A DNA stretch of 64,000 nt, from assembly GCA_014529385.2 (NCBI GenBank), contig CM043963.1:68847912-68911911 (forward strand), written 5' to 3'. The notes beneath the pieces were generated by a model that saw only the letters and a list, made by a program, of their open reading frames with translations, ran no database searches and was not told the DNA's origin. Within the stretch, counting starts at the first letter, position 1; each line of letters begins with the position of its first letter. Positions 11,792 through 23,275 of this stretch are shown here, piece by piece. The stretch is from Adiantum capillus-veneris. Taxonomy: Eukaryota > Streptophyta > Polypodiopsida > Polypodiales > Pteridaceae. A program made the position numbers and the translations under genes.

Positions 11792-11792
11792 C

Positions 11793-13997
11793 TGTCACAA
11801 ACGGGAGCGCATAACAATATAAAATACATCCGGATAAATAGGATTTATCACTTATTACTGAAGCCAAAGGATATAGAGAAATAAATAGAGAGAGAGATAG
11901 AGAGTGTGAAGATCGACATAGTACTAGGGAACAGAAGATGGGTTGGTCCCCCCCCGTAATAGTATCTTTATTACTGAGGAGAAGTCTATACAAGCACTTG
12001 AACCGAACGTATTACCACGTTCGTTCTAGAATAAGACTTGATGGTTCCCGGAAGCCTCAACTTCCGATTCCTAGGGCAAAACCCTATTCCAAGGAACTTC
12101 CGTTCCTTATTCCAATTCCTCGAGAATCAAGGTTCTAGCCTCTAGATCTCACCTTCCAGACTCAGGGCATGGCATCCCTGCAACTCTTTTCCAACTCTCT
12201 TTCCAGAGTCCTCTTCCCGCAGAACAACTCTGCTTTCCCGGACACGAAGTCCTTACTTGGGAATCCTCAACTTCCGATTCCTAGGGCAAAACCCTATTCC
12301 AAGGAACTTCCGTTCCTTATTCCAATTCCTCGAGAATCAAGGTTCTAGCCTCTGGATCTCACCTTCCAGACTCAGGGCATGGCATCCCTGCAACTCTTTT
12401 CCAACTCTCTTTCCAGAGTCCTCTTCTCGCGGAACAACTCTGCTTTCCCGGACACGAAGTCCTTACTTGGGAATCCCAACTTCCGGATCACAACTTGAGA
12501 GACTACCTCTCTCCGATCCGTGGATCTACTTCCCAAACTCAGGTACGAAACCCCTAGGCTGATCTGGCTCTAGTTCCTCAGAGCGCTTTTCTCCTGCAGA
12601 GGCTCATACCTTCCTCTGCTCCTACTCCCTCACTAAGAGGAAGTACACCTGCAAACAAATACTCAGAGTTCATAACATGAAAATCGTTACCTTCAAAGTC
12701 TCAACGCTCGAAACGCAACTCCGTTCTCGAAAAGCAATTCCCCGGAAGAGATCTCTCCATGGAAAATCCTCTCTTCCAATCCTACACACAAAAGAGGTGT
12801 GTTCTCGGGTTCCTTCTCATAAATCAGCCCCGTCTACGACGTTTATGGGCTGAAAACAAAGAAAAACAGCAACTTGTCGCGATGGAAACACGCTTCGTAG
12901 GCACTTCTTCGCGAGGAAACTCGCGCACTAGGTCTTGGCGACATCTGGTACACTTGGGGCAGCCATGGGCATCACCGACAACGTCTTCTTTACGGCTGAA
13001 ATCTGCAGCAGCATCTCCTCCTTGCAAAGATTGGTCCTCTTCTCTGAGTAAGGGCATGTGATGCTTTTATAGCTCCTAGCCACGGGCACGAATAGCTGCT
13101 CACGTAGAGATCGCGGCCGGGTTTTTTTTTTTTTTTTTTTTTTTAATTTTCGTTTTTTTTTCTCGCTGCTCTGCCAAAAAAAGAGAGAGAAAACGCTGGC
13201 TGATCTGTTGCCTTATTTATCAAATGGCTGCCCACTTATTAAGTGGGCGGTCGGTCACCTTTAAAAATGGTTTGAATCTGTCCAAAACTCGATAAAACCT
13301 AATAAGTTAAAAACAATGCTTTCACAGTACTTCCCAGGCGTCCCTGGATGCAATCACATGCACACTTGCAATGCAGGCATAGACTTCCTCGCGGGAAAGC
13401 ATCTGCTTTCCCGAAAAGCAATCCCGCTTTCTCAGAAAGCATCTGTTTTTCCTCAAAGTTTCCTCTGAACCCATCTTCATTCAAGTGCTTGCTTTTTCCT
13501 TGTGCACAATTCTAACACAGTTCGGAATTTCCTCCCGACTATGGATATTCCCTTTCCGATGCACCCGTCACCCACCTTGTGACACATCAGGAATACCCAT
13601 CACCTAGTCCTTTCCTACCGAACTTACAGTACAATCTCCTTCACGATGCTCTATGTCACCCATCCTATGACGCATCAGAGATGTCCGTTCCCGGATGGTC
13701 GGATACTTCTTTCCGATGCTCCCTGTCACGCATCCGATGTGGCGCATCAAAAGTACCCGTTCCTGGTGGCCTTACAGATATTCCCGTTCTCAATGTTCCC
13801 GTCATTACTTTAAATGACGCACTAGAAATACTCTGTTCTCGGATGTCTCCAGTGAGAAAAGCCCTCTCACTTAAAATTCCAATAATTCATTTAGAATTAT
13901 TTTTCCTTGGTGTTCAAAGCGAGAAAACCCTCTCACTTATAAATCCAATAATTCATTTAGTATTATTTTTCTGTAAGATAAAGCCAATTTAGCAACA
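11793..13997 (-). repeat. Element D 5' LTR (right)
   Basis: This 2205-base LTR is about 200 bases longer than its partner because a ~210-base block (12055-12264) is repeated at 12265-12474; the two blocks are almost identical. The duplication therefore arose after, or during, this insertion. Confidence 0.9.
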
Positions 13998-14002
13998 CTG
14001 TT

Positions 14003-14568
14003 CCAACCTCTAGGACTGCCAGCACCACGTCCTGCTTCATCTCCGTTTTTGCAGATAAGCAGCCACATTTTCCTCTCTCCTGTCATCGCCTTTCTTCCCC
14101 ATCAGCAGGAGTCCATCGCCATTCTCTTCCACCGCGTCCATTGGCAGCCCCAAGGCTGGCCAAGGTGATCCCCTATCTTCCCCATCATCTTCTCCCAAAT
14201 CCATCGCAGAGAACCATCAGATTTCATCCCATACCTGCGTTTTCTAGAGGGCTGGACAGCAAACAGTTCTCAGCCTATTTGGTCATTCATATCAGCCCCG
14301 GAGGTGCCTTTCTACAAGGAATTACCGCGGGCACAGTCACTTTAAGGTGTGCATTGCATGAGCATCATGTATAACAGTCTTGTACAGTCTTTTGGGCAAT
14401 AAGAAAGCAAATACCGCTCCGGCAACGGAGTGGGGGGCCCTCAGAGGGTGGTTGGAACCCCATCATGGTGTCGTGTTCTCCTCTCTCTATCTCTCTAATT
14501 CAATCACCATAAAGGGTTGTTTGTGCGAAGCATAGATCTCGGTGTGTTCTCTTCCGCTGCACCTTACA
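14003..14568 (+). repeat. G1 5' LTR, last segment
   Basis: This continues the LTR after element D. It contains GGCAACGGAGTGGGGGGCCC and CTCTCTCTATCTCTCT followed by CTCTTCCGCTGCACCTTACA, the LTR end. The GGCAAC..GTGGGGGGCCC block recurs in solo LTR E (20708), showing that E is a relative. Confidence 0.75.
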
Positions 14569-14569
14569 T

Positions 14570-14581
14570 TGGTATCAGAGC
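14570..14581 (+). other. Primer binding site of G1
   Basis: TGGTATCAGAGC follows the LTR end after one base and matches initiator tRNA-Met. Confidence 0.9.
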
Positions 14582-14877
14582 TTCCCTTTTTGCTTCGGCT
14601 TCACTAACGCAACCCTAGCAAGTTTTTTCTTCGTATCTGAGGTGTGACACATTAACGCTTGTGTTATTTGTGTGTGGGCTAGCGTGCATCCCAAAGGTTC
14701 CTCCTCTCGCTCTCGGCAAAGTAGGCTCCATCCTTGGCGTCAGAGTGAGGCATTGATAGCGCGAGAACAAAGCAATCCTTGTGGCGTAAGGCCGCAAGAG
14801 GGGTGCGCGTGCGAGAGGCTAGATAGGTCCATAGTGTGAGGACTACTCCCATCTCTCCTACACTTAAAAGATCTTGT

Positions 14878-15939
14878 ATGGTCAAAACCCGCAACGGCAT
14901 AGATACGCATGCTTCTCCCATTGGGGAAGGATCCTCTTCTACGGATCCTCCTCCACCAGTTGTTTCTATTCCACCCGGTGTCCCAGATCCCTTCTCTACT
15001 GCACCTCCCTCATCAGCATCCCCTGGCACTCCTCATCCCCCACCCCTATCCTTGAAGTCGATGATGCGGACGATGACAGAGATGATGACGACACAAGAGG
15101 CGCAAAGGATAGCCTATTGAGGCCGAGGAGGAGGATAAACGTCTTGCTCTTGAGGCTGAGAAGAAGGCGAAGCGGCTTGCTCTTGAGGCGGAGCGAAAGG
15201 CCAATCGGTCGGCATAGAGAGGGGGATAAAGACGAGCGTCTTCATGAGCTTGTCGCATCTTTGATCTCTCGGCCGGCGGCTTCTGAGTCTACTCTCAATT
15301 ATGGGTGTACTTGCTTCTACTATCGCCGAGGCCTCGGTTAAGGCATCTTCCAATTCCCAAGCACCAGTCACGGAGAAACTCCAATTAGTAAGTATGATGG
15401 TAAAATGGATAGTGTCACTATCTATTCGTGGTTGCATCAATTCAATGCTTACTTTGATACTACTAAGAAGTCGGACAATAGGAAAGTATTGACTGCGGCT
15501 ATGTACTTGTCATCAATTGACATCCAATGTGGAAGGAAGAACAAGCCAAGGCCTATGAAGAGGACCACTCTTCGCCTACTTGGAATACCACATCCACTAT
15601 CTTATAGTTGGAAGGAATTCCAAGACGGCCTAAAGGCTCGGTTCATGCCTCCACAATACCTAGACCGACATTAGGATGATTGGCATGCTCTTAAACAAAA
15701 CAATTCTCCTGTTATATCTTTCTCGAATCGTGTTTTGCAGTTAGGTGTGCAACTTCGGAAGACGGAGGACGAGCGCAAGGACGCGTTACATCTTTGGCTT
15801 AGATTACTACATCAAGTACGACGTCAAGGTACAAGCCCCCCCCCCCCCCCCGATTTCAATGAAGCGGTATGTCTTGCCTTACTCTATGAAATGAAACACA
15901 ATGAGGGAATCTCTAAAGATCCTAAAGACTCTCTCTTCT
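14878..15939 (+). pseudogene. G1 gag, interrupted
   Basis: The start is MVKTRNGIDTHASP, followed by a proline/serine-rich stretch and then a K/R/E-rich helix. After frameshifts comes the retrotransposon gag core: SVTIYSWLHQFNAYFDTT, ALNLSS-like YLSSIDIQ, LSYSWKEFQDGLKARFMPP and FNEAVCLALLYEMKH. A C16 run at 15836-15851 lies inside the frame and is a likely slippage site. Reading breaks at 15939, where A3 is inserted, and the zinc-knuckle end of gag is found beyond it at about 17735. Confidence 0.8.
15836..15851 (+). repeat. C16 homopolymer in G1 gag
   Basis: There is an uninterrupted run of 16 C within the gag frame, giving a PPPPP string in one frame. Confidence 0.9.
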
Positions 15940-17733
15940 TGTTAGGTGCAACGGAATGATTGTTTGCGCTTTGCTCAAGATGAGTGCTCCGAACTGTGCT
16001 CAAGGTTCCTTTAAGTTCTTATGGAAGGGAGAGCCTTCCGTTCTTAATGGAAAGTGCTATGATCACGAACAAAGTGAATGGACACTGTGCGGGCGCGAGA
16101 GTGGTCTACTATTGATTGCACAAAGTGATACAATGTTGATGCATGGAAACTGATGCAAGTCTAGGCTATGTCGACGATGACGACGGTGATGACGAAGTCG
16201 ACCTGAGGGCTGAAATCTGCAATCTTTCTACTGCTGTCCAAAAACGCTATGGGCTGAAATCTGCGACTAGTCCAAAAACGCTGATTTGGGGGCTGTTTTT
16301 TGTGGGTCTTTGACGCTGAAAATCTGCAGGTTTAGGGCTGAAAACAGAGGTTCTTAATGGCTGAAAACTGAGGTCTTTGCCGGGCTGAATCTGTTACACT
16401 TTAGGTGAAAATTGCCGGTCTCAATTTGCTGCTGAAAACCAAACACGCCAATGAATTTGATGATAAAAAACGCTAGCAGTGGTTGATCCTTGCAAAAACG
16501 CTAGGTGCTGGGTACTGTTGGCGATGCAGATCTGATGCAAAAACGCCAGGTTGGGGATGCTGTGTAAAAATGCTAGGAGAGGGAAGGGGCTATGGCGATG
16601 GTTCTTCTAGCTTGGTGGGGGAAACCGCCAAGGTCTTGATGAGAAGTTGCCTGCTGAGCTTGGCTCCTATTGCCTCTTCTACCATTTAGTGCTAACTTTG
16701 GTTTGCTTATATATTAACTTAGCAAAATTGCCCTACCTACTTTTGTTGGAAAGTCACTTAAAAATAATAAGTGAAAATAACCAAAAATAGGGAAAATAGG
16801 CTAAATGCACTGGAAAATTCCCCTTACTGAATCTGATGGATTCTGAAGGGAATACTGATGATCATGCTGTGTGCAACCAAAGGATATGCATCTATACTAA
16901 GTGGGCATGCACGGTCTACGAATAGACTCACAAAAGTGCCAGATCACTGCTAATCTAGACTGATTGAACCCTGATCATGTTGTAGCTTGTCCACGGACAC
17001 ATAGGGTTGGATGTGTCACGTGACATCCCCCCCTTTTCAAAGTGAGGTACTGGTACCGAACTGTATGGCGTCGAAGGAGATCGTCAATAGCATCCAAAAT
17101 CCTGGAAGGGACTCTACGCCGGCCCACTCTGATGTGTGGGTCGTGCGGTACTTGAACTTTAGAAAGGTCTACAACGCTTGCTTCTTTGGGCCGGGCCGAA
17201 AGCGACAAAGTCTTCTGAGGCTCCATCCATGCTTCAACTTGGTCGAGTGTCATGCTTCTTCCTTCTTCAAGAATCTCCATGGCTAAAAATTCCTGAAACC
17301 ATTTCCAACACAAAACCATGAACATACCCATTCCATGTAAAGTAAGTGGAATAAATCTTGTCGTCCTAAAAGACTGTGCATGCAATGTAGATGAACCAAT
17401 AGACGGAATGCCCAAACAATGAGATCGAATCTTTCTCGTATGATCTAGAGCAATCAACTGTGGTAATTCACAACGGAATTGCCCATGCTTGGTGCTCATA
17501 CTTCCATGTGCTCGGTCTATGAATGTGTCATGCCAAGGAAGAGACATGGAATGTGACTTCCTTACATGCATACTTTTCAGCTTTTCATGAGAAATCCGCA
17601 TACATTCGTGCTCATCCATGAGAGAAACGTGCTCAACATACAATATGTCATGCCTAGGAAAAGGGATCACATAAAGATGCTGACTAAAATACCAGAAACG
17701 ATCCCGAATGAAATATTCGAACAATGCGTGCAA
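15940..17733 (-). mobile_element. Element A3: 5'-truncated A copy in reverse orientation
   Basis: On the minus strand, about 710 bases of A internal sequence (17733-17026) are followed by a complete-looking LTR (17025-15940, 1086 bases, TGTCACGTGACACAT to a CTAACA end). The 5' LTR and most of the interior are missing, and the break at about 17733 lies inside the orphan ORF. No clear target duplication was found, so it may be a recombination product. It interrupts the G1 gag. Confidence 0.8.
16975..17733 (-). CDS. Orphan ORF of the A family, open copy (252 aa)
   Basis: This is the longest open version of the reading frame that ends at the 3' LTR in A, A2 and A3. It starts MHALFEYFIRDRFWYF at the truncation point, so the true N-terminus is missing. 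Recognisable blocks shared with A are SHSMSLPWHDTFIDRAH, TKHGQFRCELPQLIALDH, LTLHGMGMFMVLCWKWFQEF, MEILEEGRSM and VPHDPHIRVGRRRVPSRI. The last ~17 codons are already LTR. It is rich in H, R and M with no zinc-finger spacing, transmembrane segment or catalytic motif that I recognise. It could be an accessory or envelope-position protein, a pol relic beyond recognition, or a conserved non-coding stretch that happens to be open. Confidence 0.5.
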   Translation of the reverse strand: MHALFEYFIRDRFWYFSQHLYVIPFPRHDILYVEHVSLMDEHECMRISHEKLKSMHVRKSHSMSLPWHDTFIDRAHGSMSTKHGQFRCELPQLIALDHTRKIRSHCLGIPSIGSSTLHAQSFRTTRFIPLTLHGMGMFMVLCWKWFQEFLAMEILEEGRSMTLDQVEAWMEPQKTLSLSARPKEASVVDLSKVQVPHDPHIRVGRRRVPSRILDAIDDLLRRHTVRYQYLTLKRGGCHVTHPTLCVRGQATT

Positions 17734-18417
17734 ATGTGTTTTACATGTTAGTCATATGAATAAAGATTGTCCTAAGAAAGATTTTAAAAAGCACAATAAT
17801 CAAGGTGGCACGTCTAATGCTCATGTCAATGCAATCCAACCTCATTTCGCTCAGGCCTGCGATGCTAAGGAAGACCCTGATGAGTCTCTCCTTAAGTGTT
17901 ACGACCATGTGAACGGTCAAAGGATTGTGATTCTGTTTGATCCGGGAAGTGTCCACGACATTGTGAGTGACAAGCTTGTGACTCGAGCGCGTTTGGAAGC
18001 TCATCCGACTTCGCCGATTGGACTCTCTGGCTTTGCTCCCGGTATGGATGTGTTTAGCACATATGAGTGTCCTGATGTAAAAGTGATTATTCAGAAAGAT
18101 TCTCTCTCTCGTAAATTTGTTGTCTCTCCTCTTATGGGTTGTGATATGATTTTGGGTATTAGATGGTTTCGTGAAATGAAGCCCCAAATCGATTGGAATA
18201 AACGTACTATGCCCATTGTTAAGGGTGATGTGCCGCTCGTCCTCATTCGAGGCGAGTCGAGCATTCCCCTCTTCCTCTTATCTCTCACGTCTAGGCTAAG
18301 AGAGAGCTTCGTCGTGGAGCTCAAGCGTCGATCATTTATGTCAATCCCACATCGAGGGACTTGGGAATTCCACAAAGGTACAATGAGTTATTTAAAAAGT
18401 TTAACCATCTTTTTTTG
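17734..18417 (+). pseudogene. G1 gag end and aspartic protease
   Basis: An open frame of about 230 codons begins with a damaged CCHC knuckle (CFTC in one frame, then SHMNKDCPKKDF). It continues into a retropepsin: IVILFDPGSVHDIVSDKL holds the catalytic D in the DPGS variant of D-S/T-G, and GCDMILGIRWF is the flap/ILG motif. The frame ends just where the RT region begins, one frame over. Confidence 0.8.
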
Positions 18418-19270
18418 ACGGATGAGCTACTCCCTGCATTACCTCCCGAGCGTCCAAAGGATTATGTCATTGATTTTGTGGAAGGAGCGGCACCGGTGAG
18501 AATGTTTCCCTATCGTCTTAACAGATCACAGGAGGAAGATCTTGAGAAGCAATTAGGTGAGTTCTTGGATAGGGAGCTTACTCATCCCAGCATATGTCCT
18601 TTTGCTCCTCCTATTCTGTGCATTCATAAGAAAGATGGCTCATCTCGTTTGTGTGTTGATTACAGGGCACTCAACAAGATGACCGTAAAACCCGTTTCCC
18701 TATGCCTCACATCAAGTACATTTTGGAGCGTCTCAATGGGGCTAAGGTATTCTCTGAATAGATTTGAAGAGTGGCTATCACCAAGTACGGATAGCCAAAG
18801 GTGATATCTTCAAAACCGCCTCTTGAACTAAGCGTGGTCATTATGAGTTCATTGTTATGCCGTTTGGTTTGATTGGTGCACCTACTACATTAAACCCTAT
18901 GATGATGCGTGTCTTTGTTGACTTGGTTGGCAAGTGTCTTAACTTTTCTCAATGACATTCTCATTTTCTCTACCTCCTGGGAACAACATAAAATCGATGT
19001 TGAGAAACTTTTAGCCAGATTGATGCTAACCAATTGTATATTGCAGCTAAGAAGTCATCATTTTTTCTAACAACCGTTTGCTACCTGGGTTACATTATCT
19101 CAGCCGATGGCATTAGCTTGGACCCAGCTAAGGTTCAAGAAATTAGAAATTGGGAATTACCCGAGGCTACATATGATGTTCGCTCTTTTTTGGGTTTATG
19201 TCAAGCATATTCATCTCACATAAAAAAATTTGCACATATTGTTGCTCATTTGACCGATGTATTGAAGGGT
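18361..19270 (+). pseudogene. G1 reverse transcriptase
   Basis: The RT N-terminal region is intact for about 130 codons: DYVIDFVEGAAPVRMFPYRL, FAPPILCIHKKDGSSRLCVD and YRALNKMTVK. After several frameshifts the active-site motif reads FLNDILIFS at about 18945, with N in place of the first catalytic D of the usual F/Y-x-D-D. The thumb region SFFLTTVCYLGYIISADGI and [20 protein letters not shown] follows at 19034-19240. It cannot be functional. Confidence 0.85.
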
Positions 19271-19289
19271 GTCGAGTAGTTGTCATCGT

Positions 19290-19780
19290 GTTATCTTGAA
19301 TGCGGAGGCCAAGAGTGCGTTTGAGGCACTCAAGGTCGCGATGACTCAGGCTCCGTGTCTTATCCTTGCTTCATGGGAAGTTCCCTTTGACGTTTGGACT
19401 GATGCAAGTAACGTTGCCACTGGGGCCGTGCTGCAGCAGCAGCATGATCGTCATGTTGCATTTCTTAGTAGAAACTTAAAATTTAAGTATTGCTGAAAAG
19501 AATTACTCTATGTATGATAAAGAACTTCTCTATGTCATTCATGCATTAAAGCATTGGAAGCATTTTTTGTATGGGCGTGATTTCATTGTTTGCACTGATC
19601 ATCAAGCCCTTCGCTGGCTTCAGTCTATGCCTAGCGCACATTGGAGTGATCGTCAAGCACATTGGTCTCAATTTTGAGCAGTTTGGTGATTTGATTGAGA
19701 ATGTGCCTAGTAAAGCTAACCCAATTGCTGATGCTTTGAGTCGGAACAGCCAAGTTCTTGTTGTAGATCAACATCAGGCA
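19290..19780 (+). pseudogene. G1 RNase H
   Basis: FDVWTDASNVATGAVLQQQ holds the first RNase H aspartate (TDAS). The frame is then broken, with later pieces matching YDKELLAVIHALKHWKHFLYG-like and CTDHQALRWLQ-like text. NPIADALSR, which closes RNase H in gypsy pol, lies near 19725. The following linker is cut by insertion E. Confidence 0.8.
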
Positions 19781-20757
19781 TGTTGGGGCCTCCAGAGTGG
19801 CCACTGATGTGCACAACAGTCACTTTCATTTATTATTAGGCCACTTATAGCTTGAGTGGAATTGAAAGCATAGTTACAAGGAATGGCCGTTTTCAAGTCC
19901 CCCTTCCCCGTTCCCATCCCAATTTCCCGTTCCGGATTCCCATTCCGTGTTTCAGATGTGAGTATCCAAAACAGAGAATGGCATTTCATGCATGTTGCCG
20001 TTTCCCATTCCCCGTTCCGATTTCCCGTTCCGGATAACTATGATTGAAAGGTCAAAATTTGTTCTTAACTCCTGGACTGGCCCTTCAAGTATAAAAGCTC
20101 CCTTTAAGGTCTCACTTTAGGACATTCTGATAGTGTGGGGATTGGGAAGTCCTTTGTTTTCACGCCCTCTTAGCATCAGCACCCATATGAGCGTTTCAGC
20201 CCTTGGTTGAGCGTTCCATGCAGTATCTGCTAGCGCTACCAGTTGGAGGGTGATCGCCTTCAATATCCAGCCGCCAAAGTTGAGTCTTCTGCAGTTCCAA
20301 TGTCGAAAGCATCAGCCTAGCGTTATCAGGAGGCAGCATATTAGTGTTTTCAGCACCATCTGCAATCAGCCCCAGCGTTTTGGGATCAGCAGGACCAGTA
20401 CCCAGTACAAGCCTCGTTACCCACAGTCCCAGTATTCAGCCAGATAGTAATCAGTATTCAGCCCTAAAGCACAGCACTATTCAGCCTCAAATACCTCAGA
20501 TTTCAGCCTCACGTACCTTCGACAACGCAGTACCACAGTACCCATTACCCAATTCCAAACAATTACATTGCAAGGGACTGTCCTTCCAGCATCAGCATCA
20601 ATCAGCATCAGCATTTATTCAGCATCACATTCAACCCAGTATAGCATTCAGCCATCATTCGATCAGTTGTATCAAGAGTCGTGCAATATAAAGCAAATAC
20701 CATTCCGGCAACAGGGTGGGGGGCCCTTGGAGGGGGGTTTGGGACCCCTCGGGTGTA

Positions 20758-20792
<35 letters not shown>
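19781..20792 (+). repeat. Insertion E: solo or partial LTR, left segment
   Basis: LTR-type sequence separates the G1 RNase H from its integrase. It has a TATA box (20090-20097), CAGCGTTTT words as in the A LTR, and GGCAACAGGGTGGGGGGCCC shared with the G1 LTR end. It runs into a CT repeat where element B begins. The matching LTR end CCGCTGCACCCTACA is at 34694, immediately before the G1 integrase resumes. I therefore infer one LTR filled by B and a LINE piece. The left boundary (TGTTGGGG at 19781 or a few bases later) is uncertain and no clean target duplication was found. Confidence 0.55.
20090..20097 (+). promoter_or_regulatory. TATA box in LTR E
   Basis: TATAAAAG lies about 310 bases into the LTR-like segment and is followed by CTCCCTTTAAGG. 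Confidence 0.5.

Positions 20793-20796
<4 letters not shown>
20760..20796. repeat. (TC)n microsatellite at the E/B junction
   Basis: About 18 TC units separate LTR E from the left LTR of B. The first bases of B's LTR (TG in the right copy) read TC here. Confidence 0.95.
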
Positions 20797-20802
<6 letters not shown>

Positions 20803-22280
20803 CAATGGCAATTCCACTTTTGTTTATTTTCTCTTTCTTTGGGGAATTTCGTTTGTTTTACCTTTTGGAAGCACCCCTCTAGAAATCTAACTGCCCTGCA
20901 TTGCATAGCCAGTGTGGAACTGTTCAAAGAGAGTCCAAGCCTGAGGGCTAAAGAGCACTAAGGTTGGACAAGGACTATGGTTAGCCAAAGTGGGGTCATT
21001 GGCCAGCCAAAGCGGAATCCTTTGCTACATAGGCTACATTTCAGTTCTGGGTGTGGCTGCAATGTACAAAGAGGGTCAGATGACCTAGAAGAATGTAATG
21101 GCAGAAACTCCTAAATTTTAGGGACTGCTATTTTTGGACAGCAAAATGTCTTCGCGTCATTACGTGCAGTTTGACATGGGGATCATTTTGTTACTCTGTG
21201 GCCAAGTCAACAGAGGCTGCAGGTGAGATATTTTTAGACCCGAGGGTCTAAAGCGAGAAAATGCACAAATGAGTGACACTTGGCACTCTGAGGCCAGTTT
21301 ACTACTTAAAGAGAAGGCAAAAACGTGCTTTTCAGCTGTGAGCTCGTTTTTGAGTGCTGTCACAGGTGGGAGAGCTTCAATGGAGTGTTGGCTTACCCTT
21401 TATGTACAGTGAGGTGCAGGATGTCATGACCTGCACACCTCTCAATGCTCTCTCTCTCCCCTATTCTTTATGGTTATGCCCCTCTAGTGGGCTTTTCATT
21501 TGACCATGTACAATTGTGTGGGTTCATGCGCGATTGCCGAGGCAAGAGCCTCTTGCACAGGTACTGGATTAGCTAGTGGCTAATCCTCCGCAGGTATAGG
21601 TGAATTCGGAGAGGTTTCACGCCCGAAATCTTGTCAGATTCAAAGGGCAAGTAGCCCTACAGGTGCGAGAGCTCGAGGTCTTGCTACAGATGCGACCCGC
21701 ACACGAAACGGAGCCCAAAACAGGGAATTACAGCCTGCTGTGTATTTTTGCAGGTTTAGGGTTTCGGCCCTAAACGGACCCTAATACCTCCAGGAGGTTC
21801 GGGGACACAAGGGGACCGCTATACAAGTGATCTGGAGCATTTTCAGGGCAGAAAACAGAGAATTCAGCGTGCTGCAGATTCTCGCCAGGTTTTGCAAAGT
21901 GTCCGTATGCGTTAGGAAAGTCATCTAATGCGTGGGAATACTGACTGTGAAGGGTCCTAGTTCATTTATGCTGCCGAAATCGAGCCAGAACAGTTGAAAT
22001 TCAGCCAAGGTTGTGCAGGGCAGCTTGTAGGGAACCACAGCTTTTATTCCCTCTGTTGAAGAATAAAGAAATACCGAAAGGGGCGCCTATTTAGGGGCCA
22101 ATCTAGTGTCTGACTCGCATACAGATGCATTCTAGCATCTGTATTCTAGCATCTGTATCCCATTTCCCTCTCTTGTGTCATTATAGCAAAGGTAGAATAG
22201 ACGACTAATAATGGGTGAAAGCTAAATCAAGGTTTGAAGTAAAGTCTACCGCCCTTTTTGAAGTTAACAGGCCGGTTACA
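20793..22280 (+). repeat. Element B 5' LTR
   Basis: About 1488 bases, from TCTCACCATCC (TGTCACCAGCC in the partner) to CAGGCCGGTTACA. It aligns with the right LTR throughout, differing by eye at roughly thirty substitutions. TGGTTTCATCAACTG directly follows and is in the PBS position; its tRNA is not identified. Confidence 0.88.
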
Positions 22281-22414
22281 TGGTTTCATCAACTGTATTA
22301 AATCACTTTTTCCTCAAAAAGTGAGCCTTGGTGAGTTTGGGTTAAAGACACAGAGAGAGTTCGGGATGACCTTGAAAACACAGAGAGTTTGAAAGTAGAT
22401 CGAGTGGATTTATA

Positions 22415-22557
22415 GGTGAGAAAGGCTACGAGAGTCTTTCTTTGGATACAGGTGAGAAAGGCTACGAGTCTTTCTTTGGATTTACAGGTGAGAAAGGCTA
22501 CCAGAGTCTTTCTTTGGATACAGGTGAGAAAGGCTACGAGTCTTTCTTTGGATACAA
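22415..22557 (+). repeat. Four-copy 36-bp minisatellite
   Basis: Four units built on GTGAGAAAGGCTACGAG plus TCTTTCTTTGGATACAG lie just upstream of the gag start and encode GEKGYESFFG-like repeats in one frame. Confidence 0.9.
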
Positions 22558-23275
22558 GATGGATGGCAACAAGGAAGAGGGTTCCTCTTCAGAGGATAGA
22601 CAGCCTATTCCAACTGCACATGAAATTGGCGAGAGTTCAGGCCAAGCAGAGAAAGTTTTGCAGGTTGTTACTGCTGTGACCATGTTCAAGCAATTGATGG
22701 AAAATCCAAGATTTACGGAGTTCATACAATCTTCATCAATAGCACATCAAGTTCAAGGCAGTTTTGGCATGCCAGGAACAGTGTTTAGGGGTATGCCCAA
22801 CCCCATGTATGCAAACATTGGTTTGCACCCAGGATTTCAGGGCACACAAGGTCAGTTTGGGGTGTCACAAGGAAACTTGGGTATGGCTGGTTTTTCAATC
22901 CACATCAATGAATATCACACCTGGACATCAACATGTTACTGGCCAAGGAGTACAGATGGCTCCCACAGATGTACCCATTATGCAAACTGTCTCTTTTGAC
23001 AATTTGGAGTCAATGGATAAGCTAAAGCCATACAAAGAAGATGGTCAGTGAGTCCATTGACACATTCAATGGCTTTGATGAGAGGACAAAGGTTCTCTCT
23101 TTCGTCGAACAATTTGACAAAGCATTTGTTGGAAGGAGCATTTAAAGTCAGGAAAGCTGCCACTTTTCTGGAAAAAAAAAAAAATGCAAGTAGTAGTGGA
23201 ATACACTGTTGTTACAAGGACAGACTCCTTCCACTTGGAATGATTTCATACAAGTACCGAATTAGCTAAAGGCTA
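22442..23275 (+). pseudogene. Element B gag remnant
   Basis: The first frame (22442-22999) carries the GEKGYESFFG repeats, then MDGNKEEGSSSEDRQPIP and a G/M/F-rich segment (FQGTQGQFGVSQGNLGM). After a frameshift the beginning of a retrotransposon gag core appears: TFNGFDERTKVLSFVEQFDK and FKVRKAATFLE. An A-run (23171-23184) marks the next break, after which gag is lost. Confidence 0.65.

Larger units (their letters stand above)
8784..11792 (-). other. Element D interior, largely non-coding
   Basis: Apart from the gag relic at 11180-11480 no frame longer than about 100 codons and no pol motif is seen on either strand. The left end has two copies of a TTGTCCTCAACTGTAG motif beside the purine tract. 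The remainder looks like decayed or unrelated filler sequence with CTCAAATTCCTT/AAGAGAGT-like short words. Confidence 0.7.
6783..13997 (-). mobile_element. Element D: non-autonomous LTR retrotransposon in G1's LTR
   Basis: Two LTRs (6783-8783 and 11793-13997), a primer site next to the right LTR on the minus strand, and the 5-bp target duplication CTGTT (6778-6782, 13998-14002) define a complete insertion read right to left. The ~3-kb interior keeps only a broken gag and no visible pol. LTR ends (TGTCACAAACGGGAGC on the plus strand and GAGCAACA or TAGCAACA at the other end), the one-base PBS spacing and the AGAGGGA tract match element C at 26072. D is thus a deletion derivative of the C lineage. 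Confidence 0.92.

Noticed and set aside
20568-20961. SLSLSL / RERERE open frames over the TC run
   Set aside because: They are translated dinucleotide repeat, open by composition in all frames; the same applies to 61223-61555 and 35734-36257.
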